From Chytridium lagenaria (Eukaryota; Chytridiomycota; Chytridiomycetes; Chytridiales; Chytridiaceae): a DNA stretch of 64,000 nt. The translations under genes were made by a program, and so were the position numbers. The notes under the pieces are model-generated. The model was not told the DNA's origin, ran no database searches, and worked only from the letters and a program-made list of their open reading frames with translations. Shown one piece after another: positions 21,604-33,575 of this stretch; the first letter of the stretch is position 1; each line of letters begins with the position of its first letter. The stretch covers positions 124,001 to 188,000 of the forward strand of contig JAHLKC010000037.1 of assembly GCA_025449115.1 (NCBI GenBank). The letters run 5' to 3'.

Positions 21604-23187
21604 ATGCACTTCCTCGCTGTCATCGCTCTCGCTGTCGCCTCCTGACCGGTATCAACGCAGCTCCCACTCAACTCAGGGTCCCCGCCGGCACCCCCATTCC
21701 TAACCAGTACATCATCGTCTACAAGCCCGAGTATGCCAACTCATCCATCGTGGACCTTCATGAGTCTTGGCTGCAACCGCTGCCCTCTCTGAGGACGGCC
21801 CCCTTGTGAGGCGTGATGACTCTTTGGGCTTCTTCCCAGCCATCCCAAAGTTCTCCGGATTCTCGTACCTTCGCAAGTACGCTGATGGACCCTCTGCCTT
21901 CAGGGGTTACGCTGCCAGGCTCACTCCCCAGATTGCCGAGTCTCTTAAGGTGAGCTTCCATTTTTTTGAAATTTGTCAGCTTCCATTTTAAATCCCTTGT
22001 TGTGCTAAATATAATTCTTGTTATTTATTAGGCTCTTCCCGAGATCGACTACATTGAGCAGAACCAGGTCGCCTCCATCGACGCTGTCCAGACCAGCCCT
22101 GCCGCGTGGGGTCTCAGGCGTATCTCCAAGGCCGCCCTTCCCCTTCCGGCGGACTACACTACGCGGATGCCGCTGGATCTGGAGTTGACGTTTACGTCAT
22201 TGACACGTAAGTTTAGCACTTTTTGAAATTACATAGTTTAATTGATTTATCGCTCTTAGTAATATCTATCGCTCTTATAATTAATATTTTCGTCTTTCTT
22301 TTATTCCACAGTGGAATCCAAGTCGCCCACCCTCAGTTCGGTGGCCGTGCGAGGGTCGGTGCCTCCTTCTCTTCCGACAACAACAACGTTGATGACAATG
22401 GTCACGGAACTCACGTTGCCGGGTAAGATTCAACATTTTCTATGCAAAACTTGCAATCCTGTCACTAACAATCGTTTTTTATTGTTCACTTTTTTTTTAC
22501 CAATAGAACTGTCGGTCCAACCTCTACGGTGTCGCCAAGCGCGCCTCATTGATTGCTGTCAAGGTTCTTAGCGCCTCCGGCTCCGGTACCAACGCCGACG
22601 TCATTGCCGGTATCAACTGGGTTGCCAACGCTGCTCGTACTTCTGGTCGCCCTGTGTTGTCAACATGTCTCTCGGTGGTGGTGCCTCCTCAGCCGTCGAC
22701 ACTGCCGTTCAAAACGGTATCACTGCTGGCTGCACTTTTCGTCGCCGCTGGTAACGCTGGTGGAAACGCTTGTGTCAACTCTCCCGCTCGTGCCCCCAAC
22801 GCCTACACCGTCGCCGCTTCTGACATAACGACAGGATCGCGACATTCTCCGACAGAGTACCTGTGTTGACATCATCGCTCCCGGAGTTAACGTTCTCTCC
22901 ACGTAAGTTTCACATCCCCACCTCTGCATTCATCTTCTTTCACGATCATCTCCGGCTCATGCTCATTTTATATTTATTTTAGCTGGATCGGTTCCACCAC
23001 CCGCTCCATCTCTGGTACTTCCATGGCCTCCCCCCACGTCGCCGGTGTTGCTGCTGTCGCCATCTCCAACGGTGTTTCCCGCACTCCTGCCTCCGTCATG
23101 AGCTACCTCACCTCCATCGCGACCCCAACAGGATCACCCGGTCTCACCTCCACCACCAAGAACCTCCTTCTCCAGGTTCCTCAGTAA
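21604..23187 (+). CDS. Proteinase K-like subtilase S8-5
   Basis: A secreted S8 protease of about 410 residues. Exons: 21604-21949, 22032-22206, 22312-22422, 22507-22902 and 22983-23187. Signal peptide begins MHFLAVIALAVAS; I9 motif PIPNQYIIVYKPEY, then RRDDSLGFFPAI. Asp in VYVIDTGIQVAHP, His in NGHGTHVAG, Asn in AAGNAGGNA, Ser in ISGTSMASPHVAGV; end LLLQVPQ. The second intron splits the codons after the catalytic Asp (VIDT|GIQ), while S8-3 and S8-4 have theirs upstream, before AGVNIYVID. Frame breaks are frequent: about 21643, 21775, 22165, 22517, 22655, 22830, 22855 and probably two compensating ones near 23122-23142. Confidence 0.9.
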
Positions 23188-23944
23188 ACAACTCAGCCCC
23201 CATAAAGAGCTTTCCTATCTTCTTTTTTGAGGAGCAGGATAAGGATGCGTTGATCCTCCTGCTTTTCTGGTTTATGGTTGAGTAAAAAAAATGTTAACAG
23301 CCTCGAAACTCTTATAAAAGACTGATGAAATAAAATTTCATGATATGTACCGCTGAACATGATTATGCCATTCTTTACGTGATGTATTATTGAGCTACCG
23401 ATTAATATGGTAGATAAATCAGGATATTTCATTTTCAATGATTAAATAACTACACGTCTGCTCTTCACACATTTTAAAGTATCCTTTTGACATTGCGTTA
23501 GGCGACGAGACGCCTTAATATCCCTCTTTATCTGGCTACTAATAATAACTTTGAGCTTGGTTAGCGATGTATTGACGCGCGTTCATCGCGAGTAAAGGAA
23601 TGTTAAAATATCCCCCTAATAACTACTATAATAATAAATATTTTCTTGCATGCGCATTATGGCTAACTACCTTAAAAGCTTATAACATGGGAAAAAATAC
23701 AGTCGAGAAATTGGAGGGTGAGCGCTGCAGCGATTGTCTGCGACTCTGTCAACGCTTCTAAGAGACTTTGATTGACTCCATCATGTCAGCATATCCCACA
23801 CTCTCCGAATGGCCGGCTCAATTTAAAGCTCAACAACTTAAGCCTGTTTTTGGTGTCTAATAGGGAATAAATGCGAACCAATTCCTCTAATATATTAATG
23901 GCGATCCAGCGCATCATCAGTATATGTTATTAATTATTTTCGGG
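23188..23944. other. Intergenic, 757 bases
   Basis: Between the convergent ends of S8-5 and the surface-protein gene. AT-rich; nothing recognised. Confidence 0.6.
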
Positions 23945-25351
23945 TTATTGATGAAGACTTTTCTGAAAGATGGTGGTGGATTGTGCAGGGCTACTATTCT
24001 TCGAGTATGTTGAAATGGATTCTACGGAAGGAACCCTTGGGAGTTTATATGGCCGTTCCATAGTTGAAGTGGGAGAGATGATTGAGGTTCCCGAAAATGA
24101 CACTGTGGAAGCTCTCGACCCCATAGTGCCCCAGACTGGTAATATGACATCCATTGGAGCGACCGATAATTCGGAATAAGCGGATGCTTTTCGATCTTGG
24201 GACCACGATGTTCTGCCCGTGACGTCGTCATCTACGTCAATAGCCCAATCGGAAATGCCATGATCCAAGCTCTCGCGATGAATTTCGCGTGACGGAAGTG
24301 AAGTAGAGCGATCGGTTTTGCTTGGGATGACTGCATTTGTCGTGTTAAGCTGCCTGGAGGATGGTGCGGTAGCCGAACTTATTATCGTCTGCTTATAGGA
24401 GTTGGAGGCACAGAAGTCAAGGCTGGCATATCGGCGGATGGTTTCGAGAAATCTATTGAGCCAAATTTTTGACGATTTGCTGATATCTTGCGACGCAGAG
24501 CAACACCCACAACGGACACAACGACCGCAGCCAAGACAGCCGCACCAATGCCAATTCCCATAGATGCCGATTGCCCTTTCGTCGAATGCCCATCTTCCGT
24601 TGGGACAACATACACTGAAACGTCTTGCCCTGAACTAGAGTCTGCGTTGGAAATAGCACTGGGTCGTGCCACAGACCCCGCGCCATTGCTGTTGCTGTTC
24701 GATGAACCAGAAGAACTTGAAGACGACCCAGTAGATCCGCTCCCAACTCCCTGGTCAGACCCAGATCCAGCTGGAGTCCCTCCACTTTCTAAAGGCGCAA
24801 CGTTCAAAAAGTTTCCTCCTTGCACCGAGCTTGGAATTCCGTTTGGCTGAGCGGCAACCGCATTCTCTGTTGTCAGCTCTACAGGAGCGATTCCATTGTT
24901 ATCTGCTAATTGCTTCCGTGGAATTTTGAGTCGGTTGTGAGGGTAAGGCTTGTTCTACGTCGATAGAAGAAGGTATCGTTGGCAATGGTCCTTCGCTTGG
25001 ACCACCATGTTCAATGTCCTCTTGAGCCCTCAAAGTCCGCTGTTGGCTGAATATCACTCATCACCGCAGTGGGTTCTGCAGTTGCAAGTCCAGGAAATGG
25101 CTCCAGCGCGCCGTTATTCACCAGCATTAATGACCTATCACCATTGATATCGATTCCGAATGCATCCATCCATCCCGTCTGCCATGGGCTCTACGAAATC
25201 CCCTTGTGATGCTGTCCATGTCTCAACAGCATCTGCACCATCAATCAGCGGAAAAAGCGTTCTCAGAAGGGTTTGGAAGTGGCGATGCTAATGTGGAGGA
25301 GAGCAGCAAGAAAGCCAATGCTGCGATTGACCCCGATGGCTTGAAGCACAT
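23945..25351 (-). CDS. Secreted/surface protein with one membrane helix
   Basis: Family not recognised. The N-terminus IAALAFLLLSSTLASPLP is a good signal peptide (ATG at 25351). The outer part has ETWTASQGDFVEPMADG and WMDAFGIDINGDRSLMLV. It then turns Ser/Gly/Asn-rich before one strong membrane segment (IGIGAAVLAAVVVSVVGVAL) and a basic stop-transfer RRKISANRQK. A long Ser/Thr-rich cytoplasmic tail ends FQKSLHQ. The topology is type I, as in fungal surface sensors or mucin-like proteins. Frame breaks near 25262, 25180, 25020, 24895 and 24395 must be bridged. The FGIDINGD segment looks like a calcium-binding loop, which is inference only. Confidence 0.6.
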
Positions 25352-26393
25352 CGTCAGGTTCGTCGATTGAGTTGAAGTTTTCAGGATCTTTTGGCAGTCA
25401 AAGTTCCTTTTTGTTTATGTAGCCATTGGGAATGGGATCGCATAACAGCTTTCTTGGCTTGCCGGACTTCATGCGTTCGAGACCATTTGGACCAATCACT
25501 GATAGACTTCTAGAATTGTGAGTGGAGCTGAGAAACCACCTTCACCAATGATCCGACGAGCTTGTTGAAATGTTTCATGTTCAGATTTCTGCGCAAAACT
25601 AAGCGGCACCAAATGTTGCGCAAAGGACGTTTCCCATTTATTTCACTAATGAGCAGGCGATAAAGTAGCAAGGTGACAGTTACTAAAGTTACACTCTTGC
25701 ACTCCTTTTCTCGTTATCCACTCTATGCACTTTCCACAAAAGAGTTGACTTTAATCGTCGCGGACAGACGCCGCGACAAAGGCGACGGATTCTGCCCTCT
25801 TCGTTCATATTGCCAGCTTTTTATGCGGATTATAAAACCCGAACTAAGAGTTTGTGAACGTTAGAGGCGCATTTAATTTCCAGCTTATTCGACTCCGGTC
25901 GGATGACTTTATATCGGATGCATTACCTTCTTGATGTATGTCCCGAGACGACTTCAGACACTATCTTTTCATAAACAGACTAAAGATGAAGATTTGATGT
26001 AAAGACATTTTTCAAGCTTCACTATCTTCGATGTGAACGAGCTGTAGCCTGAAACGTCAAGCATGGCTAAGCCTGCAAATGCCTCCTCCGCAAACTGCCT
26101 TCCCGATGACATAACAGTACACCATCTCACTTGCCCTCCTCCCATTCCTCAGTACCTTTCTCACATACTCTGCTGTGAAGACCTCGGTCGCTGCCGACCT
26201 GTATCCATAAAAACCTCAATAGCGTCAGTCAACTCACGTCAGAGTGAATTGTCATGTACCTATTGGTGTTGATCTCGGATTGTCGTGACCATCATTTTTT
26301 TTCTTCATCCAAACTGAACATATCCTTACGAGGTTCCGCTGGATTATTAAACCTTCCAACATACCAGGAAAGCAGGATCTCCAGTAAAAAGGC
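25352..26393. other. Intergenic upstream of SDA1
   Basis: A 1 kb divergent spacer between the surface-protein gene and SDA1. Short open frames here have no protein-like features. Confidence 0.55.
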
Positions 26394-29300
26394 ATGGGTA
26401 AACGAAGCAGGGCAGAGTTCCTTGCATCAAACTTGCCGCAGTTGCAGAACTTGATTAGGAGAGACTCGAGTTCTTACAAAGATGAGTTCATGATGCAATG
26501 GCGACAGTGGGAGTCTGGGATGAAGATTTGAATTTAAACCGGACGAGGAAGTTTAGAGTTTGCAGAGCTTATTACTTATAGTCATGTGGTGTTTTGGAGC
26601 TCAATCACCTGTGAAGGACGCCAAATATTAAGCGAGTAAAATAGGTCGCCTACTGTTACCTTCGGTTACCAAGGAGTTCCGAACCAGCTTATGGAACTGT
26701 TGACAAAGCACCAAACAGTTCTTGCGCCAGCTGAGGAAGGCAATGGTTCAGGCTTTGATTCTGTTGAGAAACAAAGAACATTCTGTCTGCCACGACGTGA
26801 GCTTTCATTCATTAACGCAATCATTGACTAACTATTATTACAGATTAATGCCACTATTCTTCTCCCTTTTCCGATCCCCGACAAGGAGCTTCGCAAACTT
26901 CTCCACACCACATCGTTGCCGATATCAAAAACTCGAACGCAAAAGCCAAAAACAACCGCATGAACAAAACTCTCCAAACTACATGTACCAAATGCTTCAC
27001 GACCCCAGCGAGGTAAACTTCTACCGTCATTTCTCTCTAACTATTATAGACGGCCGCCCGAAAATCGTTGGACGTTATGATCGACCTTTACACAAAAACG
27101 TTTGAACGACGCAAAGACTGTTAATGTTATTTCGGAGGCTTGTTTCTCGGATAAACCAAAGATTGTGTTGACAGCTATTCGTTTTCTTGGACACGAATGC
27201 GGGGAAGGATCGGGAGAAGGAGGATGAATTGCCTGACATAGATGGGATAACATAAAGCGCAATTAATAAGAAGAGGCATTCAAGAAGGGAGAGATCGAGA
27301 AGGCACTTGCGCATGTTAGAAGGGTGAGCATCTTGAATTTATAGTGTGGACTTTCTTTACATGTGCTGGCAGACTCAACATATTCTATCCTATTCATCTT
27401 GACTAAAACACTCTTTCCTTCCTCCCTTCTGTTTTAGAAAGAGGCCAGAAGGCCGTGCCGAAGTCTCAACTTCCGCCCTCCACCTCCTCAACGACCCACA
27501 GGCCTCGCGAACGTCTTTTCAACGTCTTAAATCCGCTACCTCCTCACTTCCTTCCGTTTCGAACTCCGTCTTCAATTAATGAACCTGATCAACTCGTCTC
27601 ATCGGTGTCCACAAACTCCTCGTTCTTCCCTTTTACGATTTCGTTGTTCCTTACCTCCGTCCTCATCAGCGTGACGCAGCAACGATTTTAGCATGCGTCG
27701 CACAGTCTTCTCATGAGCTTGTGCCGCCGGATGCCATGGGGATGGTTGTGCAGGCTATTGCGGATAACTTTGTGGAGTAACGGAGCCACAGAGGTTGTGA
27801 CGGCGGGTTTGAATTCGTTGAGGGAAGTTTGCGCGAGGTGTCCATTGGCGATGTCAGAGACGCTTTTGCAGAGTTTGATGGACGATTATAAAAATAATAA
27901 GGAAAAGAGTGAGTTTTGGGTTGCTTAATTCATTTTCATGATATTTGATTCCACTCAACCTATGCATTTCTAGGCGCAATGGTTGCTGGAAGATCGCTCC
28001 TCGGTCTTTTCCGTGAAATCAATCCCCTCCTTCTTAAGAAGCGTGACAGAGTAAGCCATACTTCATTCAGCTTCTTATTCGCCACTAACTCGGTTTCTAG
28101 GGAAAGGGCGTCACCGTGAATATCAAAGAATTTTCCGCCCGCAAGTACGGAGAAGTCACTGTGCATGAAACAATTGATGGAGCTGATGTGAGTTTTAACT
28201 TTCTCCGGCATTGTACTAACGTTTCTTTTAGCTCTTTGCAAGAAAAGTGGCAAATGGAGATGACAGTGATGAATTTGAGATTGAAGGATAGTGACGAGGA
28301 GGAGGAGATGAGGATGAGGAAGGCAGGAAGGGAACAGTGACGATGAGGAATGGGAGGACGCGCCTGAGCTTGCGGATGAGGAGGAAGAAGGAAAGCCCGA
28401 GAAGGGTGGGAAGAAGAATAAGAAAAAGTGATGTGGAAGATGATGATGGTAAGCTTATACTTTTCGTGTCTATGCTTTTTCATCTATTTCTTGGCTGCTT
28501 CGTTTCGTTGGCATTCCTTTCCGCTTTTTCTCTTCATATTCCGCGTTCCGATCCATATTTTTACGTTCAACGCATTTTACGTTTCTAATCGCGACGTTAA
28601 CAGCTTGGGCTGGGTGGGAGGAAGCCAGCCTCGACTCTGATGATGCTGAGAGCGGCGGCGAATGGGAGGATCTTAACGGCTCCGATGTTGAAGAAGGTGA
28701 AGAAGGTGAAGAAGATGATGCCGAATCCGACGCCAAAGACGGTGAAGACGGTGAAGACGAAGACGAACCCCACTCTCCGCGTAAAAAGCTTAAAACCGCA
28801 CCTAAAAAACGCCCTGCAATTGGACCCAAGCAAGCTAAATATTTGGAGAAAATGGGGAGAACGTCGGGTCTTCAGGAAAAGGATGAAGCAATGGCGTTGG
28901 AAGCAAAGACGATGGCGACGACACAGGTTTGGAGTTTTTGAGGATCTGTGTTTTAATGAGTTTATGTAGATTTTCACGGATGAGCAGTTTGTGAAGATGA
29001 AGGAGTTGGCGACGCAGAGGAGGGCTGAGAAAATGGTTGGAGCCAGACCTGGAAGCTTCAAGGATGAGGAGGATGACGATAGCGAGGAGGAAGATCCGTG
29101 AGTGCTTCTTTACCTTTCCTTCATTACGTTCGTCTAACGCTGCGACCTTAGCAACATTGTTGACGTTCGCCGCATCACATCTGGAGTTAAGCGGAAGATG
29201 ACGTATGATGAACGTCTTGAACACGCGCAGGCTGGACGCGAGGGACGGGCCAAGTTTGGATCACGAATGGGATTGAAGAAGGAGGAGAAGGGATCGTCGA

Positions 29301-29528
29301 CGACGAATAGGGAGAAGGAGAAGAAGACTAAGGCGTTTATGATGATTGTGCATAAACGGACCGTTAAGGGGAAAGCGAAGAGGAGTTTGAGAGAGAAGCA
29401 GGTGAGGAGTATTTCTTTGTTCGGGTTTGTTTACGACGATAATAGCTTACCATCTTCTTTTCCCGTTTTCTTTCCGAAAGAAAATCTTACGTGCGCATAT
29501 CACGAAGCAAAAGAAGAAGGGGCATTAA
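26394..29528 (+). CDS. SDA1: SDA1, 60S ribosome biogenesis factor
   Basis: SDA1 is a nucleolar protein needed for assembly and export of the 60S subunit. It starts MGKRSRAEFLASNLPQLQNL, matching the family N-terminus (NLPQLQNLIRRD). Next come ALILLRNK, LRKLLHT, HIVADIKNSNAKAKN, the AARKSLDVMIDLY and KTVNVISEACFSDKPKI blocks, RDAATILACVAQSSHELVPP, GLNSLREVCARCPLAM and GLFREINPLLLKKRDRGKG. A long acidic region follows, then KRKMTYDERLEHA and the C-terminus ILRAHITKQKKKGH. Many short introns are present, for example around 26800-26845, 27021-27050, 27900-27972 and 28053-28101. At least eight one-base frame breaks interrupt the first two thirds (for example near 26510, 26735, 26905, 26985, 27105, 27515 and 27780). 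As the gene is essential in yeast, these are probably sequence errors. Confidence 0.92.
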
Positions 29529-29741
29529 TGGCTTACTTTTTTCTATGGTTTCGCGTCGATTTCATATCTTTGTTTCATTTTAGTATTTATCTATCTGGAT
29601 ATTTATCTCACGGCTTATATAACGGCCATTTTCAATAAAACCTGCCGAAGTATACAATATCATTTACATTTTTGCATATGCAACCCTTGCAAAAAATAGG
29701 GAGTGAGATTCCTAAGCTAATACGGATGACTTTCGCAACTA

Positions 29742-30051
29742 TCACGGCCTATGTTCCTTCTTCGCTTCTTCCGACATCAAATACTCTTTCCGATTATAAA
29801 ACTCATACTACCACTCGTCAACAAAAACACACTTTAATAAGCCTCACCTTTGCATCCGCATACCTCGCCATCGCGTAAAAGAATAACCCAGCAGGTACAA
29901 TATACATTGCCTGCCGCCCCAACCTCCTTATAAACTTTGGCCCGCCTTCAGTGATGAACCCGGTAAAGAGTTTTTGTTGGAACGGGGAGAGACCGTACTC
30001 ATAAAAGCCTTCTTGGAGACGACTGGAACCCCACCAGTTTGAAGTGACCAT
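29742..30051 (-). CDS. QCR8: Cytochrome bc1 complex subunit 8, copy 1
   Basis: A small inner-membrane subunit of respiratory complex III (UcrQ family). Exon 1 runs from 30051 (MVTSNWWGSSRLQEGFYEYG) through the family signature GFYEYGLSPFQQK and the membrane helix (AMYIVPAGLFFYAMARYA). A 40-base intron (GTGAGG..GTAG) follows, and exon 2 encodes YEFYNRKEYLMSEEAKKEH. The length, about 90 residues, is normal. No frame breaks are seen. A second copy lies 220 bases upstream in the same direction. SDA1 converges on it from the left. Confidence 0.88.
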
Positions 30052-30272
30052 GATGAAGGGCTAAGGAATCTTTTTGGAATATGGGAGGCAAAGTAAAATC
30101 TCCTTTGACTTTAAATTTGCAGAAATACACAAAGTAATATAATGAGATCCCCCGTTTGTTGTTTTTTTTTTGTCCACGGTATAAAAAACCCCAAAGCCAT
30201 TTATTAGAACGACCATGTAGAGAAAGATAAAAATGTGTTGATGAATATCGTGATGGTTGTTTCTTGAACGAT

Positions 30273-30984
30273 TTAATGAGCGTTGGCCTCCTTTCCAGCA
30301 TCCGACATCAGAATTCCTTTGCGGTTGTAATATTCAAACTGTATGCGCAAAAAAAATCCACGTTAAAACCACCACAAAAACTCAAGCAAAACAAGCAAAA
30401 GAAAAAAGGAAAGAGCTATGTCTACCTTCTTGTCCGCATAACTCGCAATAGAGTAAAACAACAACGCAGGCGGGACAATGTACATCAAGTTCTTTCCCAT
30501 CCTTCCCACAAACTTCTTTCCGCCGACGGTGAAGAATCCGGCGAAAAGCTTTTGCTGAAACGGGCTAAGACCGTATTCGTAGAATCCGACTTGTTGGATG
30601 TGGCCGCCCCACCATTTGCTGCGAAAAAAGAAATGTGTTAAATGGGTCGATGGAGGGGTGTTGTCGTAGAGGTTTGAAGAGATTAATCCCTGTCCAGGTC
30701 CCTCAATGTATCTTCCCACTTTTCGTCGTCGTTTCAAGATCGTGAGATTTATGAATGGTAAGAGATGTATCGTCGATATATGACGGCTGCGATGAAAAAG
30801 CACTTGCCGACATCAATATCTTTCGTTTTCGTTGCAAAGTTCCAGCTACCCGAAGAGAGCCCGCCATGTTAAGCTCCATGTGAAGTTCCCATTGAAACGA
30901 TTTCAGCATCCCTTGTAAGCTCCCTCCATAGATCGACGCCTCCTGACAGCAAAGCAAGATTGGACTTGCTTACCCTTTGCCCAT
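30273..30984 (-). CDS. QCR8: Cytochrome bc1 complex subunit 8, copy 2
   Basis: Paralog of the previous gene. A tiny first exon (30984-30974) encodes MGKG, as in known QCR8 proteins that begin MGK. A 355-base intron (30973-30619) follows, the longest confident intron in the window. Exon 2 has WWGGHIQQVGFYEYGLSPF and the helix LMYIVPPALLFYSIASYA. A third exon gives FEYYNRKGILMSDAGKEANAH. No frame breaks are seen. Copy 1 lacks the MGKG mini-exon and starts MVTSNWW. The two may be expressed differently, or one may be a spare; the sequence does not decide. Confidence 0.85.
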
Positions 30985-31606
30985 GTTGACGAAGTATGGA
31001 TTTGTGAGAAACAAAAGAAGAATTTCTTTCTTTTTTGCACTTTTCAAATCGAAAGTGATACAAAGATGGTAGCCTTGGAGTCCGTCATGACGGCCTTCAG
31101 AACCTCAAAAACATCAGTCATATTTTCAATGCAGTCGCAAAAAAAAAAAAAAATAAACAAAAATATTGAACAATATTAAGACCGTTTTGTTTTATCGTTC
31201 ATTCTTATAAATTATTTTATTCTTTCGCAACCATTTTTTTGTGTATACCAAGGCAGGCCTAAAACGCAAAACTCAAAGATTTGTACATATCACTTTCGCA
31301 ACAAAGGGAAGAGGAATAAAGAAAGGAGGGTGTGTGAAGGGTGATGCCCTTTCCCAATTCTTTCGCGAAAAGATAGCAAAGAAGTGTGGGTGCCGAAACA
31401 AATACAAGGCAAAGGAATAGGGCCGATATTTCTTTTTTTTTTTGACGCAATATGGTCGGGTTATAATTGGGGAAGTAGAGGAGGGATGATAGAAGGGCGT
31501 AGGGTTTGGGGGGGGAAAATAGGGGGTAAACGCAGCTAAAGAAGACAACCATCATAACAACCAAACACGAAAACTGAAGTTGGGGGGTTAAGGATTAACA
31601 GATCAG
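30985..31606. other. Intergenic, 622 bases
   Basis: Holds the QCR8-2 promoter and the 3' end of the bromodomain gene, with long A and T runs (for example near 31140-31152). No gene is seen. Confidence 0.6.
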
Positions 31607-33575
31607 TCAGAGTCAGAGTCAGAACCACTCCCAGACTCACTATCGCTGCTCTGCGCACCCTCCCTCTCCCTCCTCAAAGCACAAGCCGCACGTCTCGCAG
31701 CCTCCTTTGCCTTCTCAGAGTTCCTCTTATCCTCATCCACACACTTGAAACATGATCTGCAAGCTTGGCCAGCGTCACAGGATCAAGCGCGTCAAGGTCA
31801 AGCTCTATCTCGCCGCCATTAGCACCGAGTTGAGGCATTCCCGTGCGAATGATTTCGATAACGCCCATCTGATGACGGTCGGAAAGCGAACCAATGATTT
31901 CGGAGAGCTTGCTCTTCTCCTCCCAACAGATGGTACGGGGTGGAATGTTGACGGAAGAGGCGGTGGGGGCGGAGGGACCTGGAGAAGAGGTTCCGGAAGG
32001 ACGACGGCGCTTTTGAGGCTTGCCATTGCCAGCCTCCTTCCAAAGCAATGCCGCAAGTGTTGCAAAGAGAGTGAGAACCAGAAGGTCCCTTGCGCCAATG
32101 AGGGGTTGAGGAAGTATCACAATGTTCGCAGCGCTTGTTTCCTCGGCCACTTCGTGAGGATGAACCACCCTTAACCTCAGCCACAGATCCATCACCCATT
32201 TTAGACCTGCGGGCAGCAGACGCGCTTGCACCAACAGACCTCTTGGCGGCCTTTGACTGAGACTCCTCATCACTGCTGCTGTCACTGGAACTGTCGTTGT
32301 TGTTGACTAAGCCAGAGAACGCCATCGCAGTGAGAGCCGATGTGAGGAGTGCCTCGGTCTTCCTGACCTTGTGCTTCTTGCTTTTGTCTTTCTTCATACC
32401 CTCAAGCTGCTGCTGAATGAGCATGAGCGAAGCCGCAAATGTCCCGAGAAGGTCGGAGTCGCTTTTCTTCTTAGCCGCCTTGCTGATTGACTTGCGACGG
32501 CTGGCAGCCTTACCATCCGCATCCTCGGAAGGGCGACGAAGATCCTCGGGCTCGTAGATCTTCTTGGGCTTGCGCTCACGAGCAGACCGAATAACCTCAG
32601 GGGCCGCAGTGGTAATAGGAGGGAAAGGCTCACCACCATCACCGTCAATGTCAATAAAGACATTGCTGACAGGGCTCGACACCATCTCCTTACCAAGCGT
32701 CTCCGCTGGAACCAAGCTATCACGCTTCCTCTTTTGCGCCGATGACGTCGATACCTTTGTAGGTGGCTTCTTGACCGGTACTGCTTGACCCTCCGCTTGC
32801 GATTGTAGATTGGTAGAAGGGGAAAGGTGCGGTTGAGAAGATTTGAAAAATACTTTTCAAGCTGACGGCCGAGTTGGTGAACGAAGTGGGTGGGTGGTTG
32901 AAGAGAAGCAATTGTCAAAAATAAGCTTGACATCCTCGGACAAACGCTTCAAGCGTGGTGTAAGAACCCGCCGAAAGCTTTTGACCGGCTGTCTGAAGAT
33001 CCATGGGATTCTTGATAATGTTGTAGTAGTCCGGGGCCTGAGCAATCACTGGGTCAACTGGAACGTGAAAAGGCCAAGATGACTTGTGCTTTTGAAGTGA
33101 TGAAAGAATGGACTTGCACGCCTTCATGTCTGCGGGACTGAGGGATGAGGCGGCGGTGGGAGCAAGAGGTGGTCGGGATGCAATGGATTGAGTAGGAATT
33201 GCTGAAGAGGGATGAACAGACTCTTGTACGTCCAGATCCATGCCGAGAGACTTGACCGGCACAGCAATATCAACCTCCATCACGACAGACTCGACGACCT
33301 CCACCTTTGCCTCATCCCCAACAACACTAACATCCTCTGCTGCCATCAATGAGTCGGTGTCCTCACCAAAGTGTTCTGAAATTGGAGGAGTGGGGAGGGT
33401 TCTGTGGGCGGAGATAAGGGAAGGTTGGTCTGAAAGGACTGAGTAGACGAGAGAGGCTTCTTCTCAAGAGAAAGAACGGACGAGATGTCGGATGGGTTGT
33501 GTGGAGGAGAGGTGGCCAGAGCTAGATCGGTTGCGACTGCGCAGTGAAGCCCTCGACCATAGCCTCGAACGACAT
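31607..33575 (-). CDS. Bromodomain + GATA zinc finger + NET-domain protein
   Basis: A nuclear chromatin protein. It starts MSFEAMVEGFTAQSQP; after about 130 residues there is one bromodomain (CKSILSSLQKHKSSWPFHVP, then PDYYNIIKNPMDLQT and LIFDNC), a basic linker (KRKRDSLVPAET), and acidic or basic low complexity. A GATA-type finger follows (CEHCDTSSTPHWRKGPSG then SLCNTC, spacing C-x2-C-x18-C-x2-C), then a NET domain (LSEIIGSLSDRHQMGVIEII, ELDLDALDPVTLAKLADHV) and an acidic Ser/Asp tail. Bromodomain plus NET defines BET proteins (Bdf1, BRD4), which bind acetylated histones; most fungal members have two bromodomains and no GATA finger. Frame breaks near 33525, 33400, 32955, 32800, 32075 and 31750 are bridged here, so the fused architecture rests on the shared strand and close spacing. 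Confidence 0.8.

Noticed and set aside
6813..23187. Calling the subtilases pseudogenes because of frameshifts
   Set aside because: Catalytic motifs, signal peptides and splice sites are all kept, and the same type of indel interrupts essential genes elsewhere in the window.
28470..28829. Ser-rich minus-strand frame of 119 codons
   Set aside because: It is the complement of the Glu/Asp-rich part of SDA1 (GAA/GAT codons read as Ser on the other strand).
31752..32174. Plus-strand frame of 140 codons opposite the GATA/NET region
   Set aside because: The minus strand has the GATA cysteines and the NET signature; the plus frame is a shadow.
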